NCBI GenBank assembly: GCA_003833135.1
Contig: QZLH01000056.1
Span: forward strand, 88,571 to 126,634
Direction: 5' to 3'
Source: Oehlia diaphana
Taxonomy: Eukaryota > Glomeromycota > Glomeromycetes > Glomerales > Glomeraceae
DNA: 38,064 nt
The translations under genes and the position numbers were made by a program. The notes under the pieces were generated by a model. The model searched no databases. It was not told the origin of the DNA and worked only from the letters and a program-made list of their open reading frames with translations. Shown here in pieces: positions 9,985-18,229 of this stretch. Within the stretch, counting starts at the first letter, position 1. Each line of letters opens with the position of its first letter.

Positions 9985-10765
9985 GCTAAATTACAAGAAT
10001 TTTATGACCACTGTTGCAAGTCACGTCATTATTTTTTTCAAATAAAAAAGTGTGGGGTAATTGATTGTAATATTTGTAAGCCAATAAGAAGTGATGAACT
10101 TGATTTTTCCAAAGTTCATTCATTACCTGATCCAGTTCCAATAGCTGACAAACTAATTATAAACAATTTGAGGATGTATATGGTACAATTACAACAGAAC
10201 AACATAGACCATCTTTATTAAATCAACAACAAAAAAAAGAAGAGAGCTCATATAGAATTTGATCCTACTGCTCAATTTGTAAGGAATGTTGGAATAGTAA
10301 TTGAATGTTGTGAATGCAACTAATTGCATGTATTATATAGCAAAAGTAAGTTATCTCCTTTTGAAGTATCCATTTTGGAAAGATATCTGGATACCATTCA
10401 ATATACATGTGGTGATTCTTTTGAAGCTTTAGTGGAAAATGTGGAACAAAATGAATCAAATATTAATGGTGATGAGAATAGTGAACACTATTATGTAGGA
10501 GAAATTTTTTAAAAAAGTAAAAGTTGATGATGGGTTAATATGTAATAATCCAACAGAAATTTCTTATTATTCAAGTGGTTTATTTGAAGAAATTTGTTTT
10601 CAGTGTGGAAAAGTACCAGAAGATGAATGCGACGAATCTGACAGAGTCAATGTAAATGAAGGGTTTTATTATTATTGTGATGAATGTCATACAACAGTTT
10701 CAAGTAAAAAAAAAAACGTGGTAAGAGTACCAAGTTTTCAAGCATCAAAAAGACCACGAAAATAA

Positions 10766-11164
10766 TATGTTGAAATTTAAATTTTATATAATAAAGCAAT
10801 TAATAATTTCATTATATAAAGTCTCGAGATAAAAAAATTTTACTATAAAAAAAAAAAAATCATGAATTTTTGTAAAACAGACCCGGCCGGGTCACGAGAA
10901 TCTAAATTTTTTTTTTGTCCGGCGTTATGTATGTACAGTATGTAAATAAGCTATATTATGCGTAGCGCCTTCGGCTAAAGCACTATTCTCTTTTACATTT
11001 TTATCTGAAGAAAGACCAAAGGAAGAATTAAATATCTATCGAACATATATCTTAAGTGAAAATTACCAAAAAAATTTGCGGGACGGGCCAAGAAAATTTT
11101 TTATTAATACATGCGAAAATAAATAAAACGTTCGAGACGTAGCCCGTGATACATGACGAATTTT
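10766..11164. other. Gene-free spacer
   Basis: Between the transposase remnant and the 3' end of the minus-strand SAM-domain pseudogene. It contains an isolated GC palindrome, GACCCGGCCGGGTC, near 10880 and a GC patch GCGTAGCGCCTTCGGC near 10960. No frame was recognised. Confidence 0.45.
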
Positions 11165-12145
11165 CTATACTAATATATATGATTGTTTTTTCGTTCGATA
11201 CCCCTCTACCCTCGCCCTCTTATCAGGTTCTTCCTCCGCACATGCCCTATCCTTGCTTCCTTGAGAAATTCTTCCAGGGGTATAGAGCAGGAAGTGCCAG
11301 TCTCGAGCTGTTGTCACTATACCATAGAGATAATCGTAGTCATCCCCATTATCCCGCTTTCGCTTTCTCTTGTTACGAACTCTCGAGCTGTTTGATATTC
11401 TGAGCGAAGCCTTCGATTACATTCCGCTGTGGTTTGTCCTCCGTAATGCAAATAAGGTTCTCGACATCCTGACCGGAGGAAGAATAAAGTATGGCGTTAG
11501 TATGGCTTTAGTATGGCTAATATAACATATAAAAAAAAGTGCGGACATGCATCACTCACCTTGATCGCATAATCAACCCGCCCAGAGCTTTCTTCACCTA
11601 TTACTTCGTATTCAGGCCTCATACTTAATTCTTTCCCTGTATCATCCCTAGTTATATCTATTGCGGAATGAAGAATAGCCACAACGTACTCATTGCGCAT
11701 AGCTTCCAAGCTATCCACAACCAAATTTCCGTGATTTTTCAGCCTAACTAATATTTACGCCATACATTGCTTGAAGTGCTCGTTTGTATCCTCTATCTCA
11801 TACGACTGCAGTGAAAAAAGCGGGATAGTGTCTGTACCATTGGAGTCAATACCGTATTTTGCTAACACCTCACTCAAACTCTTGTACGTGGAGAACGCAC
11901 GCTTCGGCTTTTCTTTGAGGGCCTGAACCACTTTAGCAAGTTCACGGTCCCATTTCCAACTCACATCTCTCAAACCTTTCTTCTGTCATGTCAAGAAAGT
12001 CTTGACCGGTGATTTTTTTCTTACGAAGTATTGCGAAGTAGTCGTCGTCGAGCTTGAGGTTTTGCTCTTTCAAAAAATCGATAAGGGTTTCTGTATCCCA
12101 GTTCTCAACCAAGTAAGAGTCGTGTTCGGCTGTTGAGGTAGACAT
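11165..12145 (-). pseudogene. SAM-domain gene of the Rhizophagus Crinkler-associated type, decayed
   Basis: ATG at 12145 opens a SAM domain (residues about 12-67: WDTETLIDFLKEQNLKL ... ITGQDFLDMTEERFERCEL). A frameshift near 11944 moves to ELAKVVQALKEKPKRAFSTY and KSLSEVLAKYGIDSNGTD. A single TAA at 11755-11757 then interrupts an otherwise open frame that goes on to DSLEAMRNEYVVAILHSA and VIGEESSGRVDYAIK. A canonical intron (GTGAGT..CCGGTCAG, 11469-11559) leads to DVENLICITEDKPQRNVIEG and FAQNIKQ. After one more frameshift near 11380 the gene ends with YGIVTTARDWHFLLYTP and KRARVEGYR. From memory this order (SAM, KPKRAF, VDYAIK, YGIVTTA, KRARVEGY) matches a large Glomeromycotina family often found with Crinkler-type genes. 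The C-terminal part seems shortened. Confidence 0.75.
11469..11559 (-). other. Intron of SAM-domain pseudogene
   Basis: A 91-base minus-strand intron, donor GTGAGTGATG and acceptor CTTCCTCCGGTCAG, phase 0, joining DYAIK to DVENLI. The splice signals are intact although the coding frame is broken elsewhere. Confidence 0.75.
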
Positions 12146-12265
12146 AGCGCTTTTATATGGTTATTAGGCTCGGACAAAAAAATAGTGTTACGTTCAGGAG
12201 TGAGTTAAAAATTTATTTCTGGGAAAGGGACTGGGAAAGGGCTGAGCGTCAATATGGGTTTTTAT

Positions 12266-12384
12266 GTCGCACAGGCATTGCATCATTACACGTGACCCGA
12301 TTTCTCGATGAACTAGTAAAATAATACTTTATTTATAAGATAAAAAAAAGTTGCCGGAACCCGGCCTACAATACATAAAAATTG
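12266..12384. repeat. Direct repeat A (3'-flank module)
   Basis: About 119 bases, from GTCGCACAGGCATTGCATCA through CACGTGAC and ATAATACTTTATTTAT to ATACATAAAAATTG, recur at 13230-13349 in the same orientation with roughly 80-85 percent identity by eye. On the minus strand it lies just downstream of the gene ending at 12461 and contains ATAAATAAAG, a likely polyadenylation signal. The second copy sits at the same place relative to the gene at 13528-13788. Confidence 0.75.
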
Positions 12385-12460
12385 GCCGTTAAGGCGCTTC
12401 TCACGACTATAGCGCTACATGATAATGAAATATAGGTAAAAAAATTCTAACTAGTAGCCG

Positions 12461-12771
12461 CTAGGGAAGAATTCGGATATGGATACGGTCTTCATCATCA
12501 AGTGTGCCAGGTTCGTGGCTTAGCAAGCCACGCGCGTCTCGTTAAAATAGGAAAAAATCCTATCTTCTGTTCGCATAGGCTTCTCCTCGGGATAAATTTG
12601 GCGGAGGAAGTCGTTACGGTTGATTGACCCCAGCTTCTTTCTTACTTCTTCTTCAAGATCAGAGACTGTTTTATCCTTGGAAATCTCAATCGCGAAAAGT
12701 ATATTTTTATTTCCGGCATTACGATAGCGGAAGTTAAGACTCACAATATCATTGTCTGCGCTGGTAGACAT
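12461..12771 (-). pseudogene. Ubiquitin-fold / Crinkler-header-like small gene, frameshifted
   Basis: ATG 12771 opens MSTSADNDIVSLNFRYRN, then LFAIEISKDKTVSDLEEEVR and DFLRQIYPEEKPM. The two-strand-plus-helix pattern (LFAIEIS, then TVSDLEEEVRKKL) is typical of a ubiquitin-like beta-grasp fold and resembles the N-terminal header of Crinkler proteins; this is inference from pattern. After ETRVAC a stop follows, but another register continues HEPGTLDDEDRIHIRILP to a TAG at 12461, which would complete the last strand of such a domain. The break coincides with a 7-bp perfect inverted repeat (12515-12531). It shares the MSTS start with the SAM gene next to it. Confidence 0.5.
12515..12531. repeat. 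Short perfect inverted repeat at frame break
   Basis: GTGGCTT and AAGCCAC (read on the minus strand) form a 7-bp stem with a 3-base loop exactly where the reading frame of the ubiquitin-fold gene is lost. Confidence 0.6.
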
Positions 12772-13229
12772 CTTGTTTTCCTAAAGTGAGAAAAAACTCG
12801 CTCTCATACATACACAACTTCTGGCATATACACACCTTAAATTTTTTTTTGCTGAAAGTTGGTTGAACTTCCACATACTCCTACATGCTTTATATCTTGC
12901 TGGAAAAAGTTAATGAGATAAGAAGAATGATTAGCATTGTCGTATGGTGCCAAGAGCTCTATGAAAGCACATGTAAACGAAATCCTCTTACCTTTTCACA
13001 TGTAGATCTACCCTGCAATACACATAGTTTGCTTTACGCCTGGCGATCTCGGAATTGCGAGTCCACCAGCCTTTCATAACATATGCTTTTGTCGGTACTA
13101 TTTGCTTTTAGGGTAAGTCATGTACCGCAACTAGACTTTTTTTCTTCATCCGGGTCACATTTGTTTGGGAAAAAAAAATAATAAGAAGTTAATATAATCA
13201 GTAATTGTTTTTCCGCTTGAAATTCTCCT
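12772..13229 (-). other. Upstream region with unassigned coding remnant
   Basis: The minus strand between about 13110 and 12992 reads KQIVPTKAYVMKGWWTRN followed by ARRKANYVYCRVDLHVKR. It then meets a convincing intron (GTAAGAGG..CATTAACTTTTTCCAG, about 12904-12993). What lies beyond the acceptor does not continue clearly. This looks like one or two exons of a broken gene that I do not recognise. Confidence 0.35.
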
Positions 13230-13349
13230 GTCGCACAGGCATTGCATCATTGCACGTGACTCTCTTTCTCATTTACATTCGATAAAATAATACTTTATTT
13301 ATGAAATAAAAAATATTGCCGGAACTCGGCATACAATACATAAAAATTG
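13230..13349. repeat. Direct repeat B (3'-flank module)
   Basis: Second copy of the module at 12266-12384, 964 bases further on and in the same orientation. It shares GTCGCACAGGCATTGCATCA, CACGTGAC, AATACTTTATTTAT, TTGCCGGAAC and ATACATAAAAATTG. A short partial match (GTCGCACAGACCTG) near 13892 may be a third, truncated copy. Confidence 0.75.
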
Positions 13350-13527
13350 CGAATTACTTCGCTACATGATACAGAAAATTATTATTCGGGGAAGGGGTGG
13401 GTGGACAAAAATATGAATCAAATCTTCGTGGGTTCTCAGGAAAATAAACAGAAATCATATTTTTTGGTTGCATATAGCACTGATATTCTTTTCGGTCTTT
13501 TCTTTCCTTTGTCCTCTTTATTACTTA

Positions 13528-13788
13528 TTATCTATTATCATTTACATTATCATTTCCATTATCCTTCATTTTTACTAAAATTTCCGCAAATTTTCTTTCC
13601 TGCATAGAATTTAATGTTTTTGATGCTTCTGCTTCATCTCTCGTTCTAAAAGTATTTCCACTCGCGTGCCAAGTAGTCGAACTGCTTGAACTTCTTGAAC
13701 TTCGATTATTATTATTATTTAAATTGGTTAAATAATTTTGCCTTGCCGTTGGATTCCCTGCAGTACTTCTTCGTGGTCTTTGTGACAT
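13528..13788 (-). CDS. Small Ser/Asn-rich hypothetical protein
   Basis: I chose the ATG at 13788 (MSQRPRRSTAGNPTARQNY). The frame is open 17 codons further upstream, but that part is a Lys-rich run over poly-A. The product has 86 residues: a basic N-terminus, an Asn run, an Arg/Ser tract, then a possible helix EAEASKTLNSMQERKFAEIL and a polar tail rich in Asn/Asp. The Asn and Ser runs come from AAT and AGT/TCA microsatellites. Direct repeat B just downstream holds a likely AATAAA signal. Family not recognised. It may be a nuclear or disordered protein, or a truncated relative of the neighbouring genes. Confidence 0.45.
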   Translation of the reverse strand: MSQRPRRSTAGNPTARQNYLTNLNNNNNRSSRSSSSSTTWHASGNTFRTRDEAEASKTLNSMQERKFAEILVKMKDNGNDNVNDNR

Positions 13789-14108
13789 TTTTTTTTTTAT
13801 CTTTATTTTTGAGCATAAAGATTTAAAAACTCTAACCAAAGCACTCTTGACCTATATAAAAATATTCCCATCCACTAAACTAACCATTGATATGTCGCAC
13901 AGACCTGTCTGGTGATCCACTTATTCAGTTGCACAGGAGTCTAAAACCTTCTATCGAAGATTACGCAAACTGATAACTGATAATCAATTATCAATCTTAA
14001 AAATATCTCCTTAAAAAGAAACAGGCTTACATGTATGTGGCTCAGCAAAAAAAAAATCTTCCGAGCCGATGATCACCGCTCCGGACTAGTTGGATTCGAA
14101 CTGCTCGG

Positions 14109-14680
14109 ATCGGATTTTAGGTTTCGCCTTCTTTTCTGGTGGCGCATAATCTGAATCGGATGAAATCTGTTAGTTCTTTGCCAGGCTCTAAACCAGTTTG
14201 CTCTTCTACATATTTTCCTATCCAATCTACAGTTCGTTCTAGCTTTTTAACCTTCTTTCTAAGCTTGGCTCGGATGATCAGAATCATCTGTTTCTGAATA
14301 ATAATATTCATTATTTTTTGGATACTTGCAAAATGGCACGAAATCATCATATATTGTTATCCCTTTTTTCCACATATCTATTTTTGCTTCACGTATCCAT
14401 AACCATGGTATTCCTAATATGAGATCAGCCTTTTTTGGCTTCGTAACAACCTCAAAATCATTAAAAGCTTCGTCACTACCAGAGACCAGTCTATCTTTTC
14501 CTTTGTATCAGAAAGATATATCTAAGCAATCTATGGTGCCTAATGAGTTTTTCACTCTTTTGTTTTTATAATGCTTTCCATATTTTGTTCGTGCCCCTCT
14601 TTCATTGCTCTATATCGGGTTTCCTGATGTCTATCATCATCACCTTGGAAATGCCAAATTTTACATTCTACATAAGCCAT
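14109..14680 (-). pseudogene. Retroelement aspartic-protease-like remnant
   Basis: ATG 14680 begins MAYVECKIWHFQGDDDRHQE and runs 42 codons. After a shift the next register reads SLGTIDCLDISF, stop, YKGKDRLVSGSDEAFN, then ADLILGIPWLWIREAKIDMW. The phrase LILGIPWL followed by a hydrophobic strand is the C-terminal hallmark of retropepsin-like proteases of LTR retrotransposons and of domesticated relatives. The catalytic DSGA/DTGA end is not present. A further shift gives KVKKLERTVDWIGKYVEEQ and a tail DSDYAPPEKKAKPK to a TAG near 14090. At least three frame breaks. It may belong to the same retroelement as the gag-like remnant at 16013-17220. Confidence 0.5.
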
Positions 14681-15082
14681 TTTTTAGTGTTATGTTTTAT
14701 ATCTGAATATTTATTACGCCAGAAAAAAAATATTTCCCAGAATAAAAAAAGTTTATTCTAACTTCTCTGATTCTAGTCCTGCTCATCGTTGGGGCTATTC
14801 ATCTTTAAATATGAGCTTTATTTTTGGGGTTAAGTTTTGGAAATCAGATATTATATTCTTTCCAATCTGTAAACATCCCTTAATTTCTATTGTTCCCAAA
14901 CTAGGAGCCAGCCCTGGAATTTTTAAAAATGTTTTTGAGCTTATAAGCCTAGAACCTCTTATCGTGAGTCTTTTTAAATTGGGGGACTCGGCTAGAAGCG
15001 CTTCTAGATTTTTATTGTTAAGTATACGTGACCCACTATTTTCAAACTTAGCCATTATAAATTGGGCATGCCTTGCACACTT

Positions 15083-15606
15083 CGGAAATGTAGTGCTCTA
15101 CAAGAGCTAGTCTAGCTCGAGCCAGGCATATCGAGCTGAGTTGAGCCGTGGCTCATAATCAATTTGGCTCAGCTCATTCGAGCTGACTTGCGAGCTAGCG
15201 AGCTCCAGACCTTTTTTTCTTTATTATTGCTAGCGTCACGTGATTTTTAATTTTGGCCAGAATTAAGTGATCGACATATAAATTCCCTTTTTGGAATCCT
15301 GTGTAATGCATTTTCCCATTTTTGATAAGAAATAAAATTGCCTTTTTTGGATTGTATAACATTACTCAAGTATTAAAAAAAGGAAATTTTCATGTCGATT
15401 ACTTAATTCCAGCCAAAATTAAAAAAATTACGAGAAATACGCAGAATTTGATAAAAGCTCGGCTCAGCTCGAGCCAAGCCACCTTAAAACTCAACTTGGC
15501 TTAGCTTGAGGCTGGCTCAACACAAGCCAAGCTCGATCATTCTAATCGAGCGAGTCAGCTCAAATTTTAGCTCAGCTCGGCTCAAGCAGAGCTTTACGGA
15601 AATGTA
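15083..15606. mobile_element. 504-bp element with 10-bp target duplication in F-box gene
   Basis: CGGAAATGTA occurs at 15083-15092 and again at 15597-15606, bracketing 504 bases. The element's ends are imperfect inverted repeats: GTGCTCTACAAGAGC on the left and, read in reverse, AAAGCTCTGCTTGAGC on the right. Sub-terminal regions on both sides are packed with GAGCT, GGCTC and AGCTCGAGCC words. A 9-10 bp duplication suggests a Mutator-like (MULE) type non-autonomous element; this classification is inference. Its middle holds the nested MITE at 15247-15423. Confidence 0.75.
15247..15423. mobile_element. Nested MITE with about 35-bp terminal inverted repeats
   Basis: The left end TTAATTTTGGCCAGAATTAA continues to GTGATCGACAT. 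Read in reverse, the right end is TTAATTTTGGCTGGAATTAA continuing to GTAATCGACAT. The ends match at roughly nine of ten positions over about 33 bases. The element is about 177 bp long with a non-coding A/T centre. Its left-end word is found again at about 2043. It sits entirely inside the 504-bp GAGCT-rich element, so it arrived later. Confidence 0.8.
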
Positions 15607-16012
15607 CACATCTGGCTCTATATTTATTTCTCCAATAAATTTTAGACCTAGCACTTGAGAACATGCATCTGACTTCGTAACTTTGCTTAATACCTTTGTG
15701 AACTTGATCCTGGAAATGCCTGTTAGGACTTATTAGTCTTCTAGCGTTATAGTACCATTGCTTATTAACTAATAAAAGAGGATGTAATTTCTCACCTTCA
15801 TTTCTTCTATGATATTGGAAAATCCTATCAAGAATCTCATTTGGCATTGTAGTTATATAACGGATGGTTGATTTTTTCAAATTCGTAGGTGTGACTGGAA
15901 TTATTTCTTCAAAATTAGTCCACTCCAGTCGCATCACATTCTTTATCGATATGATGCCAGTTTTTACAATTTTTAGTTCTCTCCACCCATCTGCATATTC
16001 TTGTCCAAGCAT

Positions 16013-17220
16013 CTGATCAGCTTTGCCTGAAATAATATATCTATCTGTATTGATTCACTTTACATACTCCCTAACGGTCTAATTTTTTCTGATATAATTT
16101 TGCGTTCCTTTGCTGTAATAAATGGTGTCATACGCCGATGTGGGCCTGGTTTTCTTACATCAGAATATAATCGTCCCCAGAGAGATACTAATATATACTT
16201 GGCTACTTTCCCGTCTGTCCACTTTAATTCTTAATTGTTGTAAGATAACTTGCCCATTGATAGAAAATATCATGACCACTCATGAGTTTATTTTGCCATA
16301 TATTAGAGTATTAGGACTTTCAGAAGATAATTCTATGTGAAGGCCTAGAATCTATCGCTATTTATCTAAAAAAATATGATATATGTAATAGTTATTTCAC
16401 AGGGAGTATGAATATTAATGATTTTCACGGCGCAGTGTAATATCCTGTAGGATTATAGCGAAATCCTCTTGTACATTTTGATCTGCTGGCTGACCTCTTA
16501 TGAAAGCACGATAAATTCTATATTCCATATTATAGCTAATAGGATCCATGCTAATATGTGAGAATGTTCTAAACTCACCTGGTCCTATTGGCCAGCCTGT
16601 CATTCCACTAGCTAAGAGGTTTGGATAAAATTCATTGAAATCCAGCTCAGTCACAATTCCTTCATATGGCTCTGCCCATGTTATATCTCCTATTTAAGCC
16701 GATTTTATCCAATGGTCCTCTTCTTGTGACAAGTCTTCAGCTTTTCTAGGACCTCTAGCTACATCCTGAATAGTAACGCAAACTTGTTGAAGCATAAGTT
16801 CCTGTTTTTCACAGGTCTATTTGTCCACCACTCTTCCAAAAGATTGCATTTGCTTCTTCATTATAACGATTATGGGCTTCCTGAAGTGTTTCTTTCAAAT
16901 TAGCTTTAATTAGAAACCAGTCTTTTGATAAATCACAGAAATCATTTTCTGAGCCAATCCATTGTGTACTCCCATCATAGAACTCAATATCCTTACCTTG
17001 CCTTCTCCAGAACAAGAATCTTCGAATTGCTGTATACCATCTTGTTTCAGTATTTTGAGTATTTTGGCAAGTTAAAGCGGTCTCATAGTCACTTTCCCAT
17101 CTGACTCTACCTCCGGCTCTTCTTCTGATTCGGGAGGTTCAGTTGCCTTGGGTGGTACTGGTGCTGGGTCTCCCCAGCTTGGCAAAAAGTTTCCGAATAA
17201 TCATCCTAATGCGTCAGTGA
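16013..17220 (-). pseudogene. Retroelement gag-like remnant
   Basis: Several minus-strand frames, each coherent, follow one another. An acidic Pro/Glu-rich part (LPSWGDPAPVPPKATEPP, SEEEPEVES) comes first. Next is WESDYETALTCQNTQ, RWYTAIRRFLFWRRQGKDI and NDFCDLSKDWFLIKANLKE, ending at 16809. Then, after a shift, come ELMLQQVCVTIQDVARGPRK, a stop, and FYPNLLASGMTGWPIGPG, MEYRIYRAFIRGQPADQ, ending at 16415. A weaker piece (KPGPHRRMTPFITAKERK) lies near 16115. It leads, after an acceptor-like TATTTCAG, into DQMLGQEYADGWRELKIVK, which runs straight into the F-box frame. I take this as a decayed gag-type protein of a retroelement. The family name is uncertain. Confidence 0.45.
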
Positions 17221-17360
17221 TAGTTTAAAATAAAAATTATTTTATTCGGATAATTAGGTGTTAGACATTTTTAGTGTTAGACATTTATTCAAAAAGAAAC
17301 TATAAGAGGCGGAAAAAAGGAGATACCCTGAAATTTTTATTATTGTCTATATATTCTTAG

Positions 17361-17613
17361 GACTGGAGAAGTGTGCAATCAGAGATGCTATGATCCAAAG
17401 GGATGTAAAGTCCATCGGAATTCACCTAAACAATATCCATGTATGCAACCTGGCTGTGTTAAATTTACTTCCTCTAAATATGGTGCTTGTAAAAAACATT
17501 CAGGCAAGTTTCGTTTTAGAGCATTTTATCAATGTCAGAAGCTTGCAATAATTCATGGAGAATGATCTGATAGTTCTGAGGACGATTTGGATTTGGATTT
17601 GTTTGGAGTATAG
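17361..17613 (+). pseudogene. Cys/His-rich small protein fragment
   Basis: An acceptor-like TATATATTCTTAG ends at 17360 and the frame then reads TGEVCNQRCYDPKGCKVHRN, followed by YPCMQPGCVKF and YGACKKHSG. Eight Cys and two His in a regular layout (C-x3-C-x5-C-x2-H, then C-x4-C, C-x2-H) suggest a small zinc-binding module. No ATG precedes the module, so an upstream exon is missing or unrecognised. A TGA at 17563-17565 is followed in frame by SDSSEDDLDLDLFGV and a TAG, an acidic tail typical of nuclear proteins. It lies divergent to the retroelement remnant. Family not recognised. Confidence 0.45.
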
Positions 17614-17720
17614 TTTCAGGGGATAGTCCCAGAACGCAATATGTTTACATTTATATCACATGATTGCTTTCAGATATACCTCTTATAATAGCATACACTA
17701 GAAAAGGGTAGCAATGGGTC

Positions 17721-17855
17721 AAAAAAATAATAGCATCCGCTCTAAAGGGCTCCTGCTATTTTCTCCCATCAAACTGCACATTCGTCAGCGCTATGCGCCT
17801 CCTCATGCTTGTTCTCCCAGCAAGTGCTACCATTATGGTATGCGGATTGGGAGGC
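17721..17855 (-). ncRNA. Possible Pol III-type structured RNA or SINE
   Basis: On the minus strand this 135-base island is much richer in G/C than its surroundings and can fold. GCCTCC at its start pairs with GGAGGC about 55 bases later, GCGC-AT-AGCGC makes a small stem, and AATAGCA pairs with TGCTATT (17754-17760 with 17729-17735), immediately followed by a seven-T run (17727-17721) like a Pol III stop. TAGCACTTGCTGG near the start is close to an A box. CAGTTTGATGGG is only a poor B box. It is not a recognisable tRNA. The alternatives are a tRNA-derived SINE or chance. Confidence 0.3.
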
Positions 17856-17964
17856 TATAAGAAGACAATTTGATTATATTATATGTGAAAAATTTATGAT
17901 ACCAAGGATGATTACCAAAAGTGTTTCAGTCTTGTTTGTGTCAAAGTGAAAATTTATTTTTTCA

Positions 17965-18140
17965 TATAGGAAGCTAATGTTTACAGAGAAATAACAACCA
18001 GGAAAGCAAATTGATCTCCTTAAGATCTCGTGTATATTTACAATGGGTTAACGCTATGTATATATTTTTTGACACCCAGGAAAACATCCTGGAGCCATTT
18101 AATCAAAATGTGCCAAAAAGCCCATCTTTACTACTCTATT
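17965..18140 (+). pseudogene. Dispersed coding repeat, copy 2
   Basis: Plus-strand copy of the repeat at 6111-6380. It shares AGCTAATGTTTACAGAG, CAGGAAAGCAAA, GTGTATATTTACAAT and the codons for ILEPFN and NVPKSP. Two breaks (a TAA in place of TTA near 18047 and an extra T in the TATATTTTTT run) make it non-functional. The match fades after about 18135. Near 18382 and 18612 the words ATAAGCCACAAACGTA and following T/A are repeated, part of the same decayed surroundings. Confidence 0.55.
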
Positions 18141-18229
18141 AAATCAGGGTTGGTAACTTGTGACGTTTATATTGACGCTCAAAATGAGCTCTTTGTCTTT
18201 TGGCACAAGTATTAAACTATAATTATGAC

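Larger units (their letters stand above)
8074..10765 (+). pseudogene. Decayed DDE-like transposase with C-terminal zinc ribbon
   Basis: Pieces in different frames line up into one long protein: MNYVELPWIENPKF at 8074, RKPEVVKEFC at about 8271, VGKYTYHHGNIQNSVYVWHI at about 8500, VFWEYSSKYLEGIAQES at 8873, MDDKHRCKVGEP at 9140, LYADGGPDHRVTY at about 9430 and WKNPVERIMSILN at about 9556. The downstream part has CCKSRHYFF and ends with a zinc-ribbon pattern CFQCGK..CDECH. The acidic residues in DDK, DGGPDH and PVER lie 98 and 44 codons apart, as expected for a DDE catalytic triad. This assignment is inference from spacing and motif. Two GTAAGT introns remain (8377-8459, 9903-9984). Numerous frameshifts and stops (for example near 8270, 8318, 8373, 8797, 9105 and 9199) make it inactive. 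Confidence 0.65.
14795..15847 (-). pseudogene. F-box/LRR gene split by a transposon insertion
   Basis: ATG 15847 starts a canonical F-box, MPNEILDRIFQYHR ... PLLLVNKQWYYNARRLI, continuing to ARCVHFRKALL. There the frame runs into a 504-bp insertion (15093-15596). Beyond it the minus-strand frame at 15055-14795 encodes a leucine-rich C-terminal part (LEALLAESPNLKRLTIRG, then PSLGTIEIKGC). F-box proteins with LRR tails act as substrate adaptors of SCF ubiquitin ligases. The insertion's 10-bp target duplication lies inside the coding sequence, so the gene was interrupted after it existed. Joining the two flanks also needs a one-base shift, so decay has continued. The region upstream of 15847 in the same frame belongs to the retroelement remnant. 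Confidence 0.75.

Noticed and set aside
11146..11403. Overlapping plus-strand frames of 70 and 85 codons
   Set aside because: The minus strand here encodes the recognised C-terminal part of the SAM-domain family.
13347..13607. Plus-strand 86-codon frame
   Set aside because: Overlaps the minus-strand Ser/Asn-rich gene and repeat B; composition is that of a complementary shadow.
14075..14115. GTTCGAATCC on the minus strand, a near-perfect tRNA B box
   Set aside because: No A box at tRNA distance upstream and no acceptor stem; the bases fit the coding tail of the protease-like remnant.
14326..15110. Three plus-strand frames of 72-99 codons
   Set aside because: They mirror the protease-like and LRR coding remnants on the minus strand.
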